A DNA stretch of 42,807 nt from Enhygromyxa salina (GTDB lineage Bacteria > Myxococcota_A > Polyangia > Nannocystales > Nannocystaceae), in contig NZ_PVNK01000249.1 in assembly GCF_002994615.1 (NCBI RefSeq), positions 1 to 42,807 on the forward strand. Reading direction: 5' to 3'. A program made the translations under genes and the position numbers. Below, in pieces: positions 15,188 to 24,446 of this stretch; positions within the stretch are counted from its first letter, which is position 1; the number at the start of each line of letters is the position of its first letter. The notes under the pieces were generated by a model. That model was given only the letters and a program-made list of their open reading frames with translations. It did no database searches and was not told the origin of the DNA.

Positions 15188-15322
15188 CGATCTTCGAGTA
15201 TCGAGAACTCGATGTCGGTCCGCAACCGTAGATGTAGGGGCGACGTCGCCGCGCTGCGCTGCGTCAAGTGCGCTGTTGCTGCCATTGCAGCGCTTTCGCC
15301 CTCGTTGCTATGGTCGGGCGCC

Positions 15323-16741
15323 GTGGCCAAATTGTTCCTCGACCTGCCCCCTGTCCCCTTGCCCGGCCCGCGGCCGCTGCTGGGCGCGCGCGCCAACCAC
15401 CTGCGCTTCTTCGCCAACCCGGCGCTCACGATGTTGCGCCTGCACGCCAAGCATGGCGAGATCGCGGCGCTCAGCCGCGATGATCCGAGCATGGTCTGCG
15501 CATTCGGACACCGCTACAACCGCCAGCTTCTGCCCACGACTGGCCTGTTTCCCAACTTTGCCGAGAACCCGCTTCGGATCCCGCACGGCAGCGCCGCGGC
15601 GATACTCGGCAGCAGCTTGATCGCACAAAATGGCGAAATCCACCGACGAAACCGCCGCCTGATGATGCCGGCGTTCGCCAAGGCTCGGCTCGCCGGCTAC
15701 GGACGCGAGATCGTCGACATCGCCGCGCGTACCCTCGAAGGTTGGCCGCGCGAGGGGGTCATCGACGTCAAAGCACGCTCGATCGAGCTGACCCTCCGTG
15801 TGTCGATGAAGTGCCTGTTTGGCCTCGACCTTGGCGCGCAGGCCCGCGAGCTCGGCGAGCTCTCGCTCGCGTATCTGTCGCTGATGACCTCGCCCGGCGC
15901 GATGTTGTTTCCCTTCGCGCTGCCCGGCACGCCCTACACCCGCTTTTTGCGGGTCTGCGAGCGCCTCGTCGAGCGCATCGACGAGGTGCTCGAACGCCGC
16001 CGCGCGCTTGGCCTCGACGACGACATGCTCTCGGCCTTGATCGCCAGCAGCGACGAGGACGGCGGGTTCTCGCCCAACGAGCTGGTCGGCCAGGCTGCGA
16101 TGTTGATGACCGCTGGCCACGAGACCACGGCCATGACCGTGAGCTGGACCTTGCTGCTGCTCGCTGCCCACCCCCAGATCCAGCTCGCGCTCGGCGAGGA
16201 CATCGCGGCACAGTGCGGGGACCGGCCGCCAGCGCTCGACGACCTCGCTCGCCTCGAGCTGCTCGATCGTGTCGTCCGGGAGTCCATGCGTCTGCTGCCG
16301 GCGACGCCGATGCTGTTTCTTCGTCGCAGCACCGTCGCGTTCGAGCTTGGCGGCCATGCGCTGCCCCCGGGATCCACGATCGTGCTCAGCCCGCTGGTGA
16401 CGCACCGCGACCCCGACCTCTATCCCAGCCCGCGGCGCTTCGATCCCGATCGCTGGTCTGGGCTCGAGCCCGGCCCCTACGAGTACTTGCCCTTCGGGGC
16501 CGGGCCGCGGCGTTGCCTCGGCGCTGGGTTTGCGACAAACGCGATCCGCTTGGTGCTCGCGTCGATCCTCCAACGCGTCCGCGTTGCGATTCCGGCTGGT
16601 GCTCGGGTCGACTGCGGGGTCAGCGGGATCATCATGAGCCCCAGAGGCGGGCTGCGACTGCGCGTGATGTCGCCCGACGCGACGCTCAGGCCACCGCGAA
16701 GCGTGGGGGGGAGCGTACGCGAGCTGGTCGCGCTGGCCTGA
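15323..16741 (+). CDS. Cytochrome P450
   Basis: All P450 landmarks are present: the I-helix oxygen-activation motif AGHETTAM, the K-helix ExxR (ESMR), and the heme loop FGAGPRRCLG with Cys398 as thiolate ligand (numbering from GTG 15323). LPPVPLPGPRPLLG at the N-terminus is the proline-rich hinge. No membrane anchor is needed from this start, so the enzyme would be soluble and 472 residues long. ATG 15212 would add 37 residues with a hydrophobic run and cannot be excluded. It probably hydroxylates or otherwise oxidises a small molecule using an external ferredoxin partner, which is not encoded nearby. Its neighbours (FAD oxygenase, flavoprotein, KAS III) suggest a tailoring step in a biosynthetic locus. 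Confidence 0.85.
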   Translation: MAKLFLDLPPVPLPGPRPLLGARANHLRFFANPALTMLRLHAKHGEIAALSRDDPSMVCAFGHRYNRQLLPTTGLFPNFAENPLRIPHGSAAAILGSSLIAQNGEIHRRNRRLMMPAFAKARLAGYGREIVDIAARTLEGWPREGVIDVKARSIELTLRVSMKCLFGLDLGAQARELGELSLAYLSLMTSPGAMLFPFALPGTPYTRFLRVCERLVERIDEVLERRRALGLDDDMLSALIASSDEDGGFSPNELVGQAAMLMTAGHETTAMTVSWTLLLLAAHPQIQLALGEDIAAQCGDRPPALDDLARLELLDRVVRESMRLLPATPMLFLRRSTVAFELGGHALPPGSTIVLSPLVTHRDPDLYPSPRRFDPDRWSGLEPGPYEYLPFGAGPRRCLGAGFATNAIRLVLASILQRVRVAIPAGARVDCGVSGIIMSPRGGLRLRVMSPDATLRPPRSVGGSVRELVALA

Positions 16742-16771
16742 CTGCTGGCGGCGGCGAAGCTGCGCGCGGAC

Positions 16772-18367
16772 TCAGATCGCGTCGACGACGCTCTCGCTGG
16801 CCGCCTGCGCCTGGCCCTCGCGCCGGGCCGCCGGGACCTTCATGAACTCGGCGAGGGGCCTGTAGTGGTGGGGATCGGGCCACTCACTGCGGAAGTCCTC
16901 GATCACGTGGTGGACCGCGACCGCGCGTCCATGTGAGCAGCGCCGGACGATCGGATGGATGCCGGTGCTGAGGTGCGCGTTTTTAACGTCGAGCTTGTGC
17001 GGACGATCGATCTTGAACACCTCGGGCAGCGTGTCGATCCGGTCCTGACCAAACTCCAGGGTGATCATCCAGTAGCGCGGGGTGGCGGCGAAGCGCTGGT
17101 GGGCGTAGCCGATCGGCATGTTCTTGTAGTGGCTGACGGTCCCGTCTTTTTCGGGCACGAGCACGCTGCACAGGAACCCGGACTGCTGCCACAGCGCGGA
17201 GCTTTGGTTGATCTCGGCGAGGATCGCCTTGGCCAGGGTCGGGCCCGACTGGGCCACGTAGGCGCGGGGGTAGGGGACGCCGTGGTAGCGCTCCTCGAGC
17301 AGCCGGGCGAGGCACTCGACGTTGTAGCGGAAGCCGTGGATGAAGCCCGACTGCTTCTTGCGGTAGTCGAGGCGGTGGGACAGCACGCCCGCGAAGTAGA
17401 GGCCGTCGATGTTGGTCGACTGCCAGTCAAAGTCCATGTCGGGGAATTTGTCGCCGCAGGCCAGGGTCGGCTGGCAGCCCTCGCCGAACAGCGATCGGTC
17501 GAAGCGAAAACCCGTGCAGGTGATCACGCGATCGTAGCGAACCTCTTCGACCTCGCCGTTTGCGTGCTCATAGTCGAACTCGGCCACGAGCCCCGCGTCG
17601 GTCTTGGTGATCTTGTTGACCTTGGCGTCGACCAGGGCGTTTTGAGACTTGAGCTGGTAGGTGTCGAGGAGGTTGTTGTTGACGGCGCGGAGGTCACCGA
17701 CGTAGTGGCTGCGCCAGGCGAAGTCGATCGACTCGGGGCTCGCAACGTGGATCAGCGCGGTCGTGGGGATCAGCGCGTCGGCGGTCTCGAACGCAGAATT
17801 ACCCTTGCCGATGATCAACACGCGCTGACCACAAAAGTCCATCGGATCGACCGACATCTTCGAGTAGTCCTCGCTGTGCTCGATCCCCGGGATGTCGGGG
17901 ATGAAGGGCTTCGACAGCCCGGTCGCAACCACGAGGTTGTGGGCCCGCTCGACTCCGCCCTCGCTGTCGGTGACCACGAACACACCGTCGACCTTGTCGA
18001 TCTCGACGACCCTGGTGTTGAAGCGGATCGCGAGCTGGTAGTGGGCCGCGAAGTCTTCGAGGTAGCGGACGAAGTCGTCGGCGTGGGGGAAGTAGTCCTT
18101 GCTGTAGTTGCGGAACGCGAACCGCTCGTCGTCGCACAGCAGGCAGTTCCAGTCCCAGCGGCGGTTGAGCTCCGGGTCGTCAGAGCCCGTGTAGACCTTG
18201 TTGATCGAGATCAGCTTGCGGTGGCGTGGCTGCGCGCGAAAGAAGCTACCGGCTCCGTCGCTGCCCTCGAGGATCAGGTAGTCACGGCCTGCTTTTTGGA
18301 GGCAGTAGCCAAGTTGGAGCCCGGCGGGGCCCGCTCCGATGATCAAATGGTCGCGTACTTCATCCAT
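16772..18367 (-). CDS. FAD/NAD(P)-binding oxidoreductase related to FOXRED2/flavin monooxygenases
   Basis: The protein has an FAD Rossmann motif GAGPAG at residues 11-16 and an NADPH motif GKGNSA at 187-192, the arrangement of class B flavin monooxygenases. The segments LQLGYCLQKAGRDYLILEG, ISINKVYTGSDDPELNRRWDWNCLLCDD and YSKDYFPHADDFVRYLEDFA follow the pattern of the animal ER protein FOXRED2 more than that of Baeyer-Villiger enzymes, and the C-terminal 190 residues keep an extension after the dinucleotide domains. No signal peptide is visible. It may oxidise a heteroatom or disulfide-like group; the substrate is unknown. The start is ATG 18367 (MDEVRDH); the frame opens to 18412. A promoter candidate lies at 18460-18488. 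It is convergent with the P450 gene, 30 bp apart. Confidence 0.75.
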   Translation of the reverse strand: MDEVRDHLIIGAGPAGLQLGYCLQKAGRDYLILEGSDGAGSFFRAQPRHRKLISINKVYTGSDDPELNRRWDWNCLLCDDERFAFRNYSKDYFPHADDFVRYLEDFAAHYQLAIRFNTRVVEIDKVDGVFVVTDSEGGVERAHNLVVATGLSKPFIPDIPGIEHSEDYSKMSVDPMDFCGQRVLIIGKGNSAFETADALIPTTALIHVASPESIDFAWRSHYVGDLRAVNNNLLDTYQLKSQNALVDAKVNKITKTDAGLVAEFDYEHANGEVEEVRYDRVITCTGFRFDRSLFGEGCQPTLACGDKFPDMDFDWQSTNIDGLYFAGVLSHRLDYRKKQSGFIHGFRYNVECLARLLEERYHGVPYPRAYVAQSGPTLAKAILAEINQSSALWQQSGFLCSVLVPEKDGTVSHYKNMPIGYAHQRFAATPRYWMITLEFGQDRIDTLPEVFKIDRPHKLDVKNAHLSTGIHPIVRRCSHGRAVAVHHVIEDFRSEWPDPHHYRPLAEFMKVPAARREGQAQAASESVVDAI

Positions 18368-18727
18368 GGCTCCAGCTCTCCCAGGCCTCGTCGCGCTTGA
18401 TCGAATGGCCACACAAATTGGTGTGTGTTTGAACCGACCTGTCGACGAGTTGCAGTCAGACTGTAAGAGTGGGGGGCTGGATGGTCAACATTTTTGTCAG
18501 AGTCGCGTGCCCCACGGGGTGCGCTCCGGCCGCTATAGTCTCGGAGACAGCAGTGCTGAGGCCGAATTCGGGGCCCGTCGGGCAGTGGGCTGGCGTCTGA
18601 GCCTCCCGGGCTCCGAGTTTCAGTCACAGTGGAATGCTCAGATTTGTGAACACCGACCTACAATGACGGTAGTTCACGCAGTGGCCTAAAGGGCAAAGCG
18701 TGGACCATGGACCAGGACGATCGCCGG
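18368..18727. other. Intergenic region upstream of the flavoprotein gene
   Basis: Noncoding as far as I can see, and less GC-rich than its surroundings. It holds a minus-strand promoter candidate at 18460-18488. The rest, up to the histidine kinase stop at 18728, shows no gene, terminator or repeat that I can support. Confidence 0.5.
18460..18488 (-). promoter_or_regulatory. Sigma-70-type promoter candidate for the FOXRED2-like gene
   Basis: On the minus strand TTGACC (18483-18488) and TACAGT (18460-18465) are separated by exactly 17 bp. The predicted start would give a leader of about 85 nt before ATG 18367. Confidence 0.5.
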
Positions 18728-20256
18728 TCAGTCGTCCGCGACCGGCAGCCACACCCGCATGCAGGTGCGTCCGGTCGCGCTGTCGAGCTCGATCGTGCCG
18801 CCGTGGGTCTCGACGATGCGGCGCACGAGCGCGAGCCCGAGGCCGGTCCCACCCTGCTCGCGGTTGGTGGTGAAGAAGCGATCGAAGATCTGGGTCCGGT
18901 TGGCGGCCGAGACCCCCGGGCCGTTGTCGATGACCTCGAAGCCCGTGCCCTCGGGCCCGGGCGCGAGCCCGACGACCTCGACCTCGACCTCGGGCCCGGC
19001 GTGGGCGTAGGCGTTGTCGATCAGGTTGTCGAGCACCGTCGCTAGCTGGGTGGCGCTGCCCTCGACGGCGGCGCTCGGCTGGGGCGAGGTCACGCGGACC
19101 TCGGGCCAGCGCTCGGGCAGGGCCGCGAGCAAGTCGGCGAGCACGACCTTGCCGCCGCCGTGGGGCTGCTCGGCCCGGGCGAGGGCCAGGAGCCCGTCGA
19201 CGAGGCGCTCGAGCCGCTCGAGCTCGTCGAGGGCGTTGTCGAGGAAGCGCTTGCGCTGCGCGGGCGCCATGTCCTCGTCGTCGCGGAGCAGCTCGGCGGT
19301 CCCGCGCAAGGTCGCGATCGGGGTGCGGAACTCGTGGGCGACGTTGCCGGCGAACTCGTTGATGTACTCGACCCGCGATTGGAGCTGCTCGGCCATCGCC
19401 GCCGTGGCCGTGGCCAGGGCGCGGACCTCGTCGACGTGGGAGCCGGCGCTGCGCAGGAGCTTGGCGCCCTCGCTGCCGCTGCCGTGGGTGATGCGGCGAG
19501 CCGCGTCGGCGAGGCTCTCGAGCGAGCGCGTGGCCAGGCGTCCGGCGAACACCGCCAGGGCGATGGTCGTGAGCAGGGCGAAGAGCAGGCCCCAGATCAG
19601 CCGCGGAGACATGTGATAGAGGGCCTGGAGCTCCTCGCGGGGGGTGCGGGACAGCAGCACGGCGCCGATGATCTCGGGCTCGCCGGGTTCGGCGGCCGCG
19701 GACCCGGGGGAAGACCCGGGGGAAGACCCAGGGGAAGAGTAGATTGGTTTGGCGATGAACAGCCGCACGCGCGCGCGTCGGCTCGGGCTCGACAGCGGCT
19801 GGCGCTCGGTCGAGCGCTCGCGATCGCGGGTCGCCACGCCAGTCCGACCGCGCAGGGCCGCGACGACGACCTCGTCGTGGGACATGTCGAACTCGTCGAG
19901 CTGATCGCCCGCGCTCGAGGCCACGACCTGGGCGTCGGTGTTGACGATGCGCACGCTTGCGAGGGTCCGGGCGCCGATGTCGATCAACAGGGGATCGAAG
20001 CGCTGGCCGAGCTCGCTGAGCTCGGCGGACTCGGCGGACTCGGCCGGGGCGGCGGCGAGCATCTCGGCCGCGAGCACCGTCAGCACGTCGGCCTGGTGCT
20101 CGAGATCGACGCGGGTCTGACGACGCAGATCCATCGCCAACGCCCCGGTCCCGACCAAGGCCAGCAGCGGGAGGAGCAGGACCAGCAGGTGGGAGCCCAG
20201 CAACCAGGTCCGCAGCGACAGCTCCGGGAGCAGGTTGTGCTTGGGCCGGTCGGGGG

Positions 20257-20260
<4 letters not shown>
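18728..20260 (-). CDS. Sensor histidine kinase
   Basis: A 510-residue membrane kinase. Transmembrane helix 1 covers about residues 18-42, followed by an extracytoplasmic sensor region (43-220) with an SSPGSSPGSSPG repeat near 175-187, then transmembrane helix 2 at about 222-240 and a HAMP-like linker. His309 in GNVAHEFRTP is the phosphorylated residue of the HisKA domain. The ATPase domain has the N box (DNLIDNAYAHAG, Asn412/Asn416), IDNGPG (D box) and GTGLGLALVRR (G2 box). ATG 20260 overlaps the response regulator stop (ATGA), so the pair is coupled. The signal is unknown; the three membrane-protein genes upstream in the same operon could supply or modulate it. Confidence 0.9.
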
Positions 20261-21003
<743 letters not shown>

Positions 21004-21047
21004 CGCGTGCCTGGCGACGTCGCGGGTGCTCGGGCGCAGGAGGCGGC

Positions 21048-21737
21048 TCACGACGGCACCCCTGCCAGCTCGATCGAGGATAGCTCCGCGAGCGCAGCCA
21101 CGCGAGCCTCGAGCTCGGCGAGGCGCTCGCGGACCGGCTCGGACTCCCCTGCGAGCGCGAACAGGCCCAGCTGGACCCGGAGCGAGAGCAGGCCCGAGAG
21201 CACCGCCTCGAGCTCGTGGTTGGCGTGGTCGCGAGCCCGGCGCAGCCCGGTGATCGCGGCCTCGAGCTGAGCGTCGGCGCCGAGCTGGCGCTGGGCCTGG
21301 GTCTCGGCCAGCAAGCGATCGACCCGGGCGATGCGATGATCGGCGCGGTGGAGCGAGCGGGCGAGCTTGGCCAACTGGGCGGCGTCGACCAGCTCCGCGC
21401 CGCCGTCGAGATCCTCGCCCAGACCCTGGCGGAGCGCGGCCATGCATCCGTCGATGCGCGCGCGCTTGGGTCCGCTCGGGCTCGGGCTCGTGAACCGCAG
21501 CTCGCTGGGCGGCGGCGGCCGGCCGATCAGACCGATCAACAGCGGCCAGCAGACCAGGGCGCTGGTCGCCGCGCCGAGCCCGTGGCCCCGACGTCCGAGG
21601 TGCCAGGCCATGGCCGCGCCGACGCCGACGTAGCCGAGCGCGAGCGCGGCCCACAGCGAGGGCAGGCGCGCGCGGGTGAGCTCGGCCAGCAGCGTCGGCT
21701 CACCGAGCAGATCGAGCGCCAGCGCGAGGGCGATCAT
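21048..21737 (-). CDS. Unrecognised membrane protein with C-terminal coiled coil
   Basis: I do not recognise a family. From ATG 21737 (MIALALALDLLG) the 229 residues show two or three hydrophobic segments in the first 80, a Pro-rich turn (GRPPPPSE), and then a long charged helical region from about residue 95 to the end. Leu and Ala recur with heptad-like spacing and Arg/Glu/Asp are frequent (LARSLHRADHRIARVDRLLAETQAQ), which suggests a cytoplasmic coiled coil. Its start overlaps the stop of the preceding membrane-protein gene by 4 bp, and the response regulator follows 44 bp later. The layout suggests a membrane platform whose coiled coil could contact the kinase or another partner; this is inference. 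Confidence 0.65.
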   Translation of the reverse strand: MIALALALDLLGEPTLLAELTRARLPSLWAALALGYVGVGAAMAWHLGRRGHGLGAATSALVCWPLLIGLIGRPPPPSELRFTSPSPSGPKRARIDGCMAALRQGLGEDLDGGAELVDAAQLAKLARSLHRADHRIARVDRLLAETQAQRQLGADAQLEAAITGLRRARDHANHELEAVLSGLLSLRVQLGLFALAGESEPVRERLAELEARVAALAELSSIELAGVPS

Positions 21738-22507
21738 CGCGGGGCCTCCTCGCTCGCCGCGGGGCCGCGTCGGCGCCCGAGCAGGCCGGCGCCCTCGGCC
21801 TCCCACCCGTGGTAGCGCCCGCGGGCCGAGCTGCCCGTGCTCGCGAGGCTCGAGAACACGTTGGCTTCGACCTCGCGCAGGAGCGTGACCTCGGCCTGGG
21901 GCCGGACCACGAAGGGCCGCAGCAGCCAGCCCGATTGGGCCAGCAACACGCCGAGCACCGCGACCGAGGCGAAGTTGGCCAGCGCGCGGTGGCGGCCGCC
22001 GCTCGGGAGGCTCTTGATCAGCGTCCACAGCCCCGGCCAGCCGACCAGGCACAGGCACGCGGCCGTGGCCAGGACCGCGCGGTGGTAGTCGGGGTGGAGC
22101 GACAGGTACAGCCACAGGACCGGCCCGCAGGCGGCCGCGAGCACGGCCGTGCGTCCGATCGAGACCAGCGCGGCGAGGGCCAGGCGCGACCACGAGACCG
22201 AGACCTCGCAGGCGTCGTGGAACGCTCGGATCGCGGGCAGGCCGACGAGCACGGGCAGCAACAGCAGCAAGGGGGTCTTGAGCGCCGCGTAGAAGTACTG
22301 GAGCTCGCCGCGGTACGAGCCGATCACGAGCCCGAAGATCGCCGCGCCCGCAGCCGTGATCGCGAGCAGGCGCGGGGCCAGGAGCGCGAGGCGGTCGCGG
22401 ACCTGGTCGTCGTCGTGGGCCTCGTCGTCGCTCGCGAGCAGCAGCTCGGGCTCACGCAGGAGCGTGCCAACGACGGCCAGAGTCCCCGCAGTTGGGTTGG
22501 CGCTCAT
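21734..22507 (-). CDS. Unrecognised multi-pass membrane protein
   Basis: Not assigned to a family. The 257-residue product from ATG 22507 begins with a soluble acidic part (LLASDDEAHDDDQVRDR), followed by hydrophobic segments at about 45-65, 78-98, 108-130, 133-150, 155-172 and 182-200, so about five or six membrane spans. A basic, Gly-rich tail ends the protein. Some spacing (YFYAALKTPLLLLLPVLVGLPAIRAFH) resembles small integral-membrane families that accompany type VII-like or Yip1-like proteins, but I cannot assign it. It overlaps both neighbouring genes by 4 bp, so it is co-translated with the two other membrane proteins and the two-component pair. Confidence 0.65.
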   Translation of the reverse strand: MSANPTAGTLAVVGTLLREPELLLASDDEAHDDDQVRDRLALLAPRLLAITAAGAAIFGLVIGSYRGELQYFYAALKTPLLLLLPVLVGLPAIRAFHDACEVSVSWSRLALAALVSIGRTAVLAAACGPVLWLYLSLHPDYHRAVLATAACLCLVGWPGLWTLIKSLPSGGRHRALANFASVAVLGVLLAQSGWLLRPFVVRPQAEVTLLREVEANVFSSLASTGSSARGRYHGWEAEGAGLLGRRRGPAASEEAPR

Positions 22508-23112
22508 GCTCCGAACCCCCGCCCGAAGCCGAGCACCCAGGCGCCGACGTCCACGCCCACGCGCAGCGCGATGATCCAGCTCAGCGTCAACCATGCGAGC
22601 ACGAGCAGGGTGAAGATCGGGGCGACGGCGCCCGCGGCCTCGCGCTCGGACCGAGTCAGCTCGACGCAAGCGGTCGCGCTGGTGAACACGCCGACACCCG
22701 TGAGCGAGGCCAGGAGCGTCGGGATCGCCAGATCGGTGGTCGCCGAGAAGAACAGGACCACGATCGAGAGCCCGGCGGCCACGCGGCCCCCGTGGATCAG
22801 CGCGCGCCCGAGCCCGGCGGCGAGGTCCTCGGGCTCGGCGGCGAGGCGCAAGAACTGGTGGGTGGCGATCAGCGCGGGCGCGGTCAGGGCCAGGGCGGCG
22901 AGATCGATCAGGAGCACGCTGGGAGCCAGGCGCAGCGCGGCCGGTCCGGTCGGGGTCCCGAGCGCGGCCGCGCCTCCGAGGGCGAAGAGGCCGAGCAGCG
23001 CGAGCGAGAGGTCGCGGGCTCGCAGGGGGCTTTGGTGGCTCGAAGGGGAGGGCGGCGCGCTCGGGCCGGGGCCCGGCGGTGCGTCGAGGGTCAGCGTGGT
23101 CGTGCCGTGCAT
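22504..23112 (-). CDS. Unrecognised multi-pass membrane protein, first gene of the operon
   Basis: Not assigned to a family. From ATG 23112 (MHGTTTLTL) the 202-residue product has a Pro/Ser-rich N-terminal tail and then about five hydrophobic spans (LALLGLFALGGAAALG, VLLIDLAALALTAPALIA, AGLSIVVLFFSATTDLAIPTLLASLTGVGVF, APIFTLLVLAWLTLSWIIALRVGV). It resembles the next protein in overall plan, and the two may be related. Its stop overlaps the next start (ATGA). The frame extends to 23235, but that region is the divergent intergenic DNA before the TerB-like gene. As first gene of a five-gene coupled operon ending in a kinase, it probably shares its job with the two-component system. Confidence 0.6.
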   Translation of the reverse strand: MHGTTTLTLDAPPGPGPSAPPSPSSHQSPLRARDLSLALLGLFALGGAAALGTPTGPAALRLAPSVLLIDLAALALTAPALIATHQFLRLAAEPEDLAAGLGRALIHGGRVAAGLSIVVLFFSATTDLAIPTLLASLTGVGVFTSATACVELTRSEREAAGAVAPIFTLLVLAWLTLSWIIALRVGVDVGAWVLGFGRGFGA

Positions 23113-23240
23113 CGTTGGCTCAGGCCTAGCAAGCGCTCGTGCAGCGGCCTGCGCCACCGTGCACCGCTCGCACGGCGATTTTGTGCAGTTTGTGCGCAGG
23201 TGGACGTCTGCGCCCGGACTTGGCAAGGTGGTCACGGACC

Positions 23241-23795
23241 ATGACCAACCTGATCTCCGACAGCACCAGGCGCTTGCTCGACGACATGGACCCGAAGGTG
23301 CGCGCGGAGATCGAGCGCGGTGTGGCCGAGAATTCGGTCCGCGCCCCTGGCTTCGAGCTGACCCTCGAAGAGGAGATCAACCTGGCCAAAGCGGTCAAGG
23401 CCGTCGCCGCGGTCGATGGGCTCAGCCGCGAGGAGATGACCGGGCTCAAGTTCTTGATGATCATGTCGGCGCTGCCCTACGACATCCAGCAGCACGTGGT
23501 CGAGTTCGAGCTCGATCGGGTCACGCTCGAGGACGCGAGCGGGCTGTTCCCGCCCGGCAGTCAAAAGGCCTGCTACCTGCTCTCGGGCGCGACCACGGTC
23601 GCGGCGATGGACGGGCTGTCCGCACAAGAAGAGGCCTCGGCGCGCGAGCTAGGCGCGCAGCTCGAGCTCGCCGACAAGCTGGTCAACGTGCTGATCGCCG
23701 AGGCCCGGGCGACGGGCATGGCGATGCGCAAGGGCGACCACGAGCTCGTCGATGAGCTCAAGCGGCTGCGCGCGGCGCTGTTCGGATATGTCTAG
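23241..23795 (+). CDS. TerB-like all-helical protein
   Basis: The 184-residue cytosolic protein contains two related helical segments, AVKAVAAVDGLSREEMTGLKFLM and GATTVAAMDGLSAQEEASARELGAQL. The A-x-D-G-x-S-x-x-E pattern recurs in TerB/DjlA-type domains, where the acidic loop may bind a metal. TerB-family proteins are linked to tellurite resistance and stress responses but often have no known role. ATG 23241 is preferred; the frame opens back to 23139 in intergenic DNA. It is divergent from the membrane/two-component operon and stands alone, followed by a hairpin and a GGGGGTCTAAA repeat at 23812-23870. No Ter operon partners are present. Confidence 0.6.
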   Translation: MTNLISDSTRRLLDDMDPKVRAEIERGVAENSVRAPGFELTLEEEINLAKAVKAVAAVDGLSREEMTGLKFLMIMSALPYDIQQHVVEFELDRVTLEDASGLFPPGSQKACYLLSGATTVAAMDGLSAQEEASARELGAQLELADKLVNVLIAEARATGMAMRKGDHELVDELKRLRAALFGYV

Positions 23796-23811
23796 GATCC
23801 GCTGACGGCTG

Positions 23812-23870
23812 CGGGGGTCTAAAACAGCCCCCGTGGCAGAGTCGCTGACGCCCAGGGGGGGTCTAAAACC
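23812..23870. repeat. Hairpin plus GAGTCGCTGACGC...GGTCTAAA repeat
   Basis: CGGGGG (23812-23817) and CCCCCG (23828-23833) form a stem whose loop includes TCTAAAA. It is followed by GTGGCAGAGTCGCTGACGCC and GGGGGGTCTAAAA. The same words make up the array at 42416-42807, so this is a diverged copy of that family. It may end transcription of the TerB-like gene. Confidence 0.6.
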
Positions 23871-23874
23871 ACCT

Positions 23875-24387
23875 TCATGCTGGCCTCAGACACTGGTCCA
23901 GCTGGCCTGTCGAGGGGGGGCAACAGCGGCGTGACGCACGAATGTTGAGGACGTGACCGGTCGCGAGCATCAGACCCGCGAGGACGCCCAGGGCCGTGCC
24001 GGCGAGGTGTATCGACCCAGGGGGCTCGGCCGATGCGACGTGATGATGCTCGTCATGGTGGTGCTCACCATCGTGATGTGGCTCGACGCCTTCGATGCCT
24101 CGTGAAGCGAGCAACCCCACGATGGCGAGGACCATCAAGAGCGCGATCCCGCGCGAGCGATGGCGTCGCCAACCAAAGTGAAGCGCGCCAATCGCGAACG
24201 CGACCGCCACGAGCGTGAAGGTCCACTCGGCTCCGTGTCCGGTCAAGAAGCCCAGACCGAGGACGCCGAAGGCCGCGGGGAGCACGGCGCAGACCACACA
24301 GTGAGCTGCGCACACGCTGCTGGCCACGGTGCCTGCGCGATCCAACCCCTCGTCACCACAGACACGCCTCCACGCCGTCGTGCTCAT
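23875..24387 (-). CDS. MerC-domain membrane protein with His-rich loop
   Basis: From ATG 24387 (MSTTAWRR) the 170-residue protein shows SSVCAAHCVVCAVLPAAFG, the MerC-type metal motif in the first span, then about three more hydrophobic spans. A His-rich loop HHDGEHHHDEHHH sits between spans three and four. MerC-like proteins bind or move divalent metals across the inner membrane, and with a Zur-like regulator nearby zinc is the likely ion. The frame opens to ATG 24420, but that codon lies within the operator-like dyad at 24404-24420, so the shorter start is preferred. It has its own predicted promoter, 3' of the TonB receptor gene. The C-terminus ends with a CC pair and a short polar tail. 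Confidence 0.75.
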   Translation of the reverse strand: MSTTAWRRVCGDEGLDRAGTVASSVCAAHCVVCAVLPAAFGVLGLGFLTGHGAEWTFTLVAVAFAIGALHFGWRRHRSRGIALLMVLAIVGLLASRGIEGVEPHHDGEHHHDEHHHVASAEPPGSIHLAGTALGVLAGLMLATGHVLNIRASRRCCPPSTGQLDQCLRPA

Positions 24388-24396
24388 CGTGCTGTA

Positions 24397-24426
24397 CTTG
24401 TACATGCAAAGCGCATGCATCTACAA
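24397..24426 (-). promoter_or_regulatory. Promoter with embedded Zur-like operator upstream of the merC-like gene
   Basis: On the minus strand, TTGTAG (24421-24426) and TACAAG (24397-24402) are 18 bp apart, and the spacer is filled by the dyad ATGCA-N7-TGCAT (24404-24420), which extends outward as TGTAnATGCA/TGCATnTACA. The same core with nearly the same placement lies at 28036-28052. The transcript would start within a few bases of ATG 24387. Confidence 0.55.
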
Positions 24427-24446
24427 GGTTGCTGCGCTCGAATTCG

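Noticed and set aside
18494..18539. Plus-strand TTGTCA and TATAGT as a promoter
   Set aside because: They are 34 bp apart and no plus-strand gene follows.
24388..24420. Upstream ATG 24420 for the merC-like gene
   Set aside because: It lies within the operator-like dyad and upstream of the predicted transcript start.
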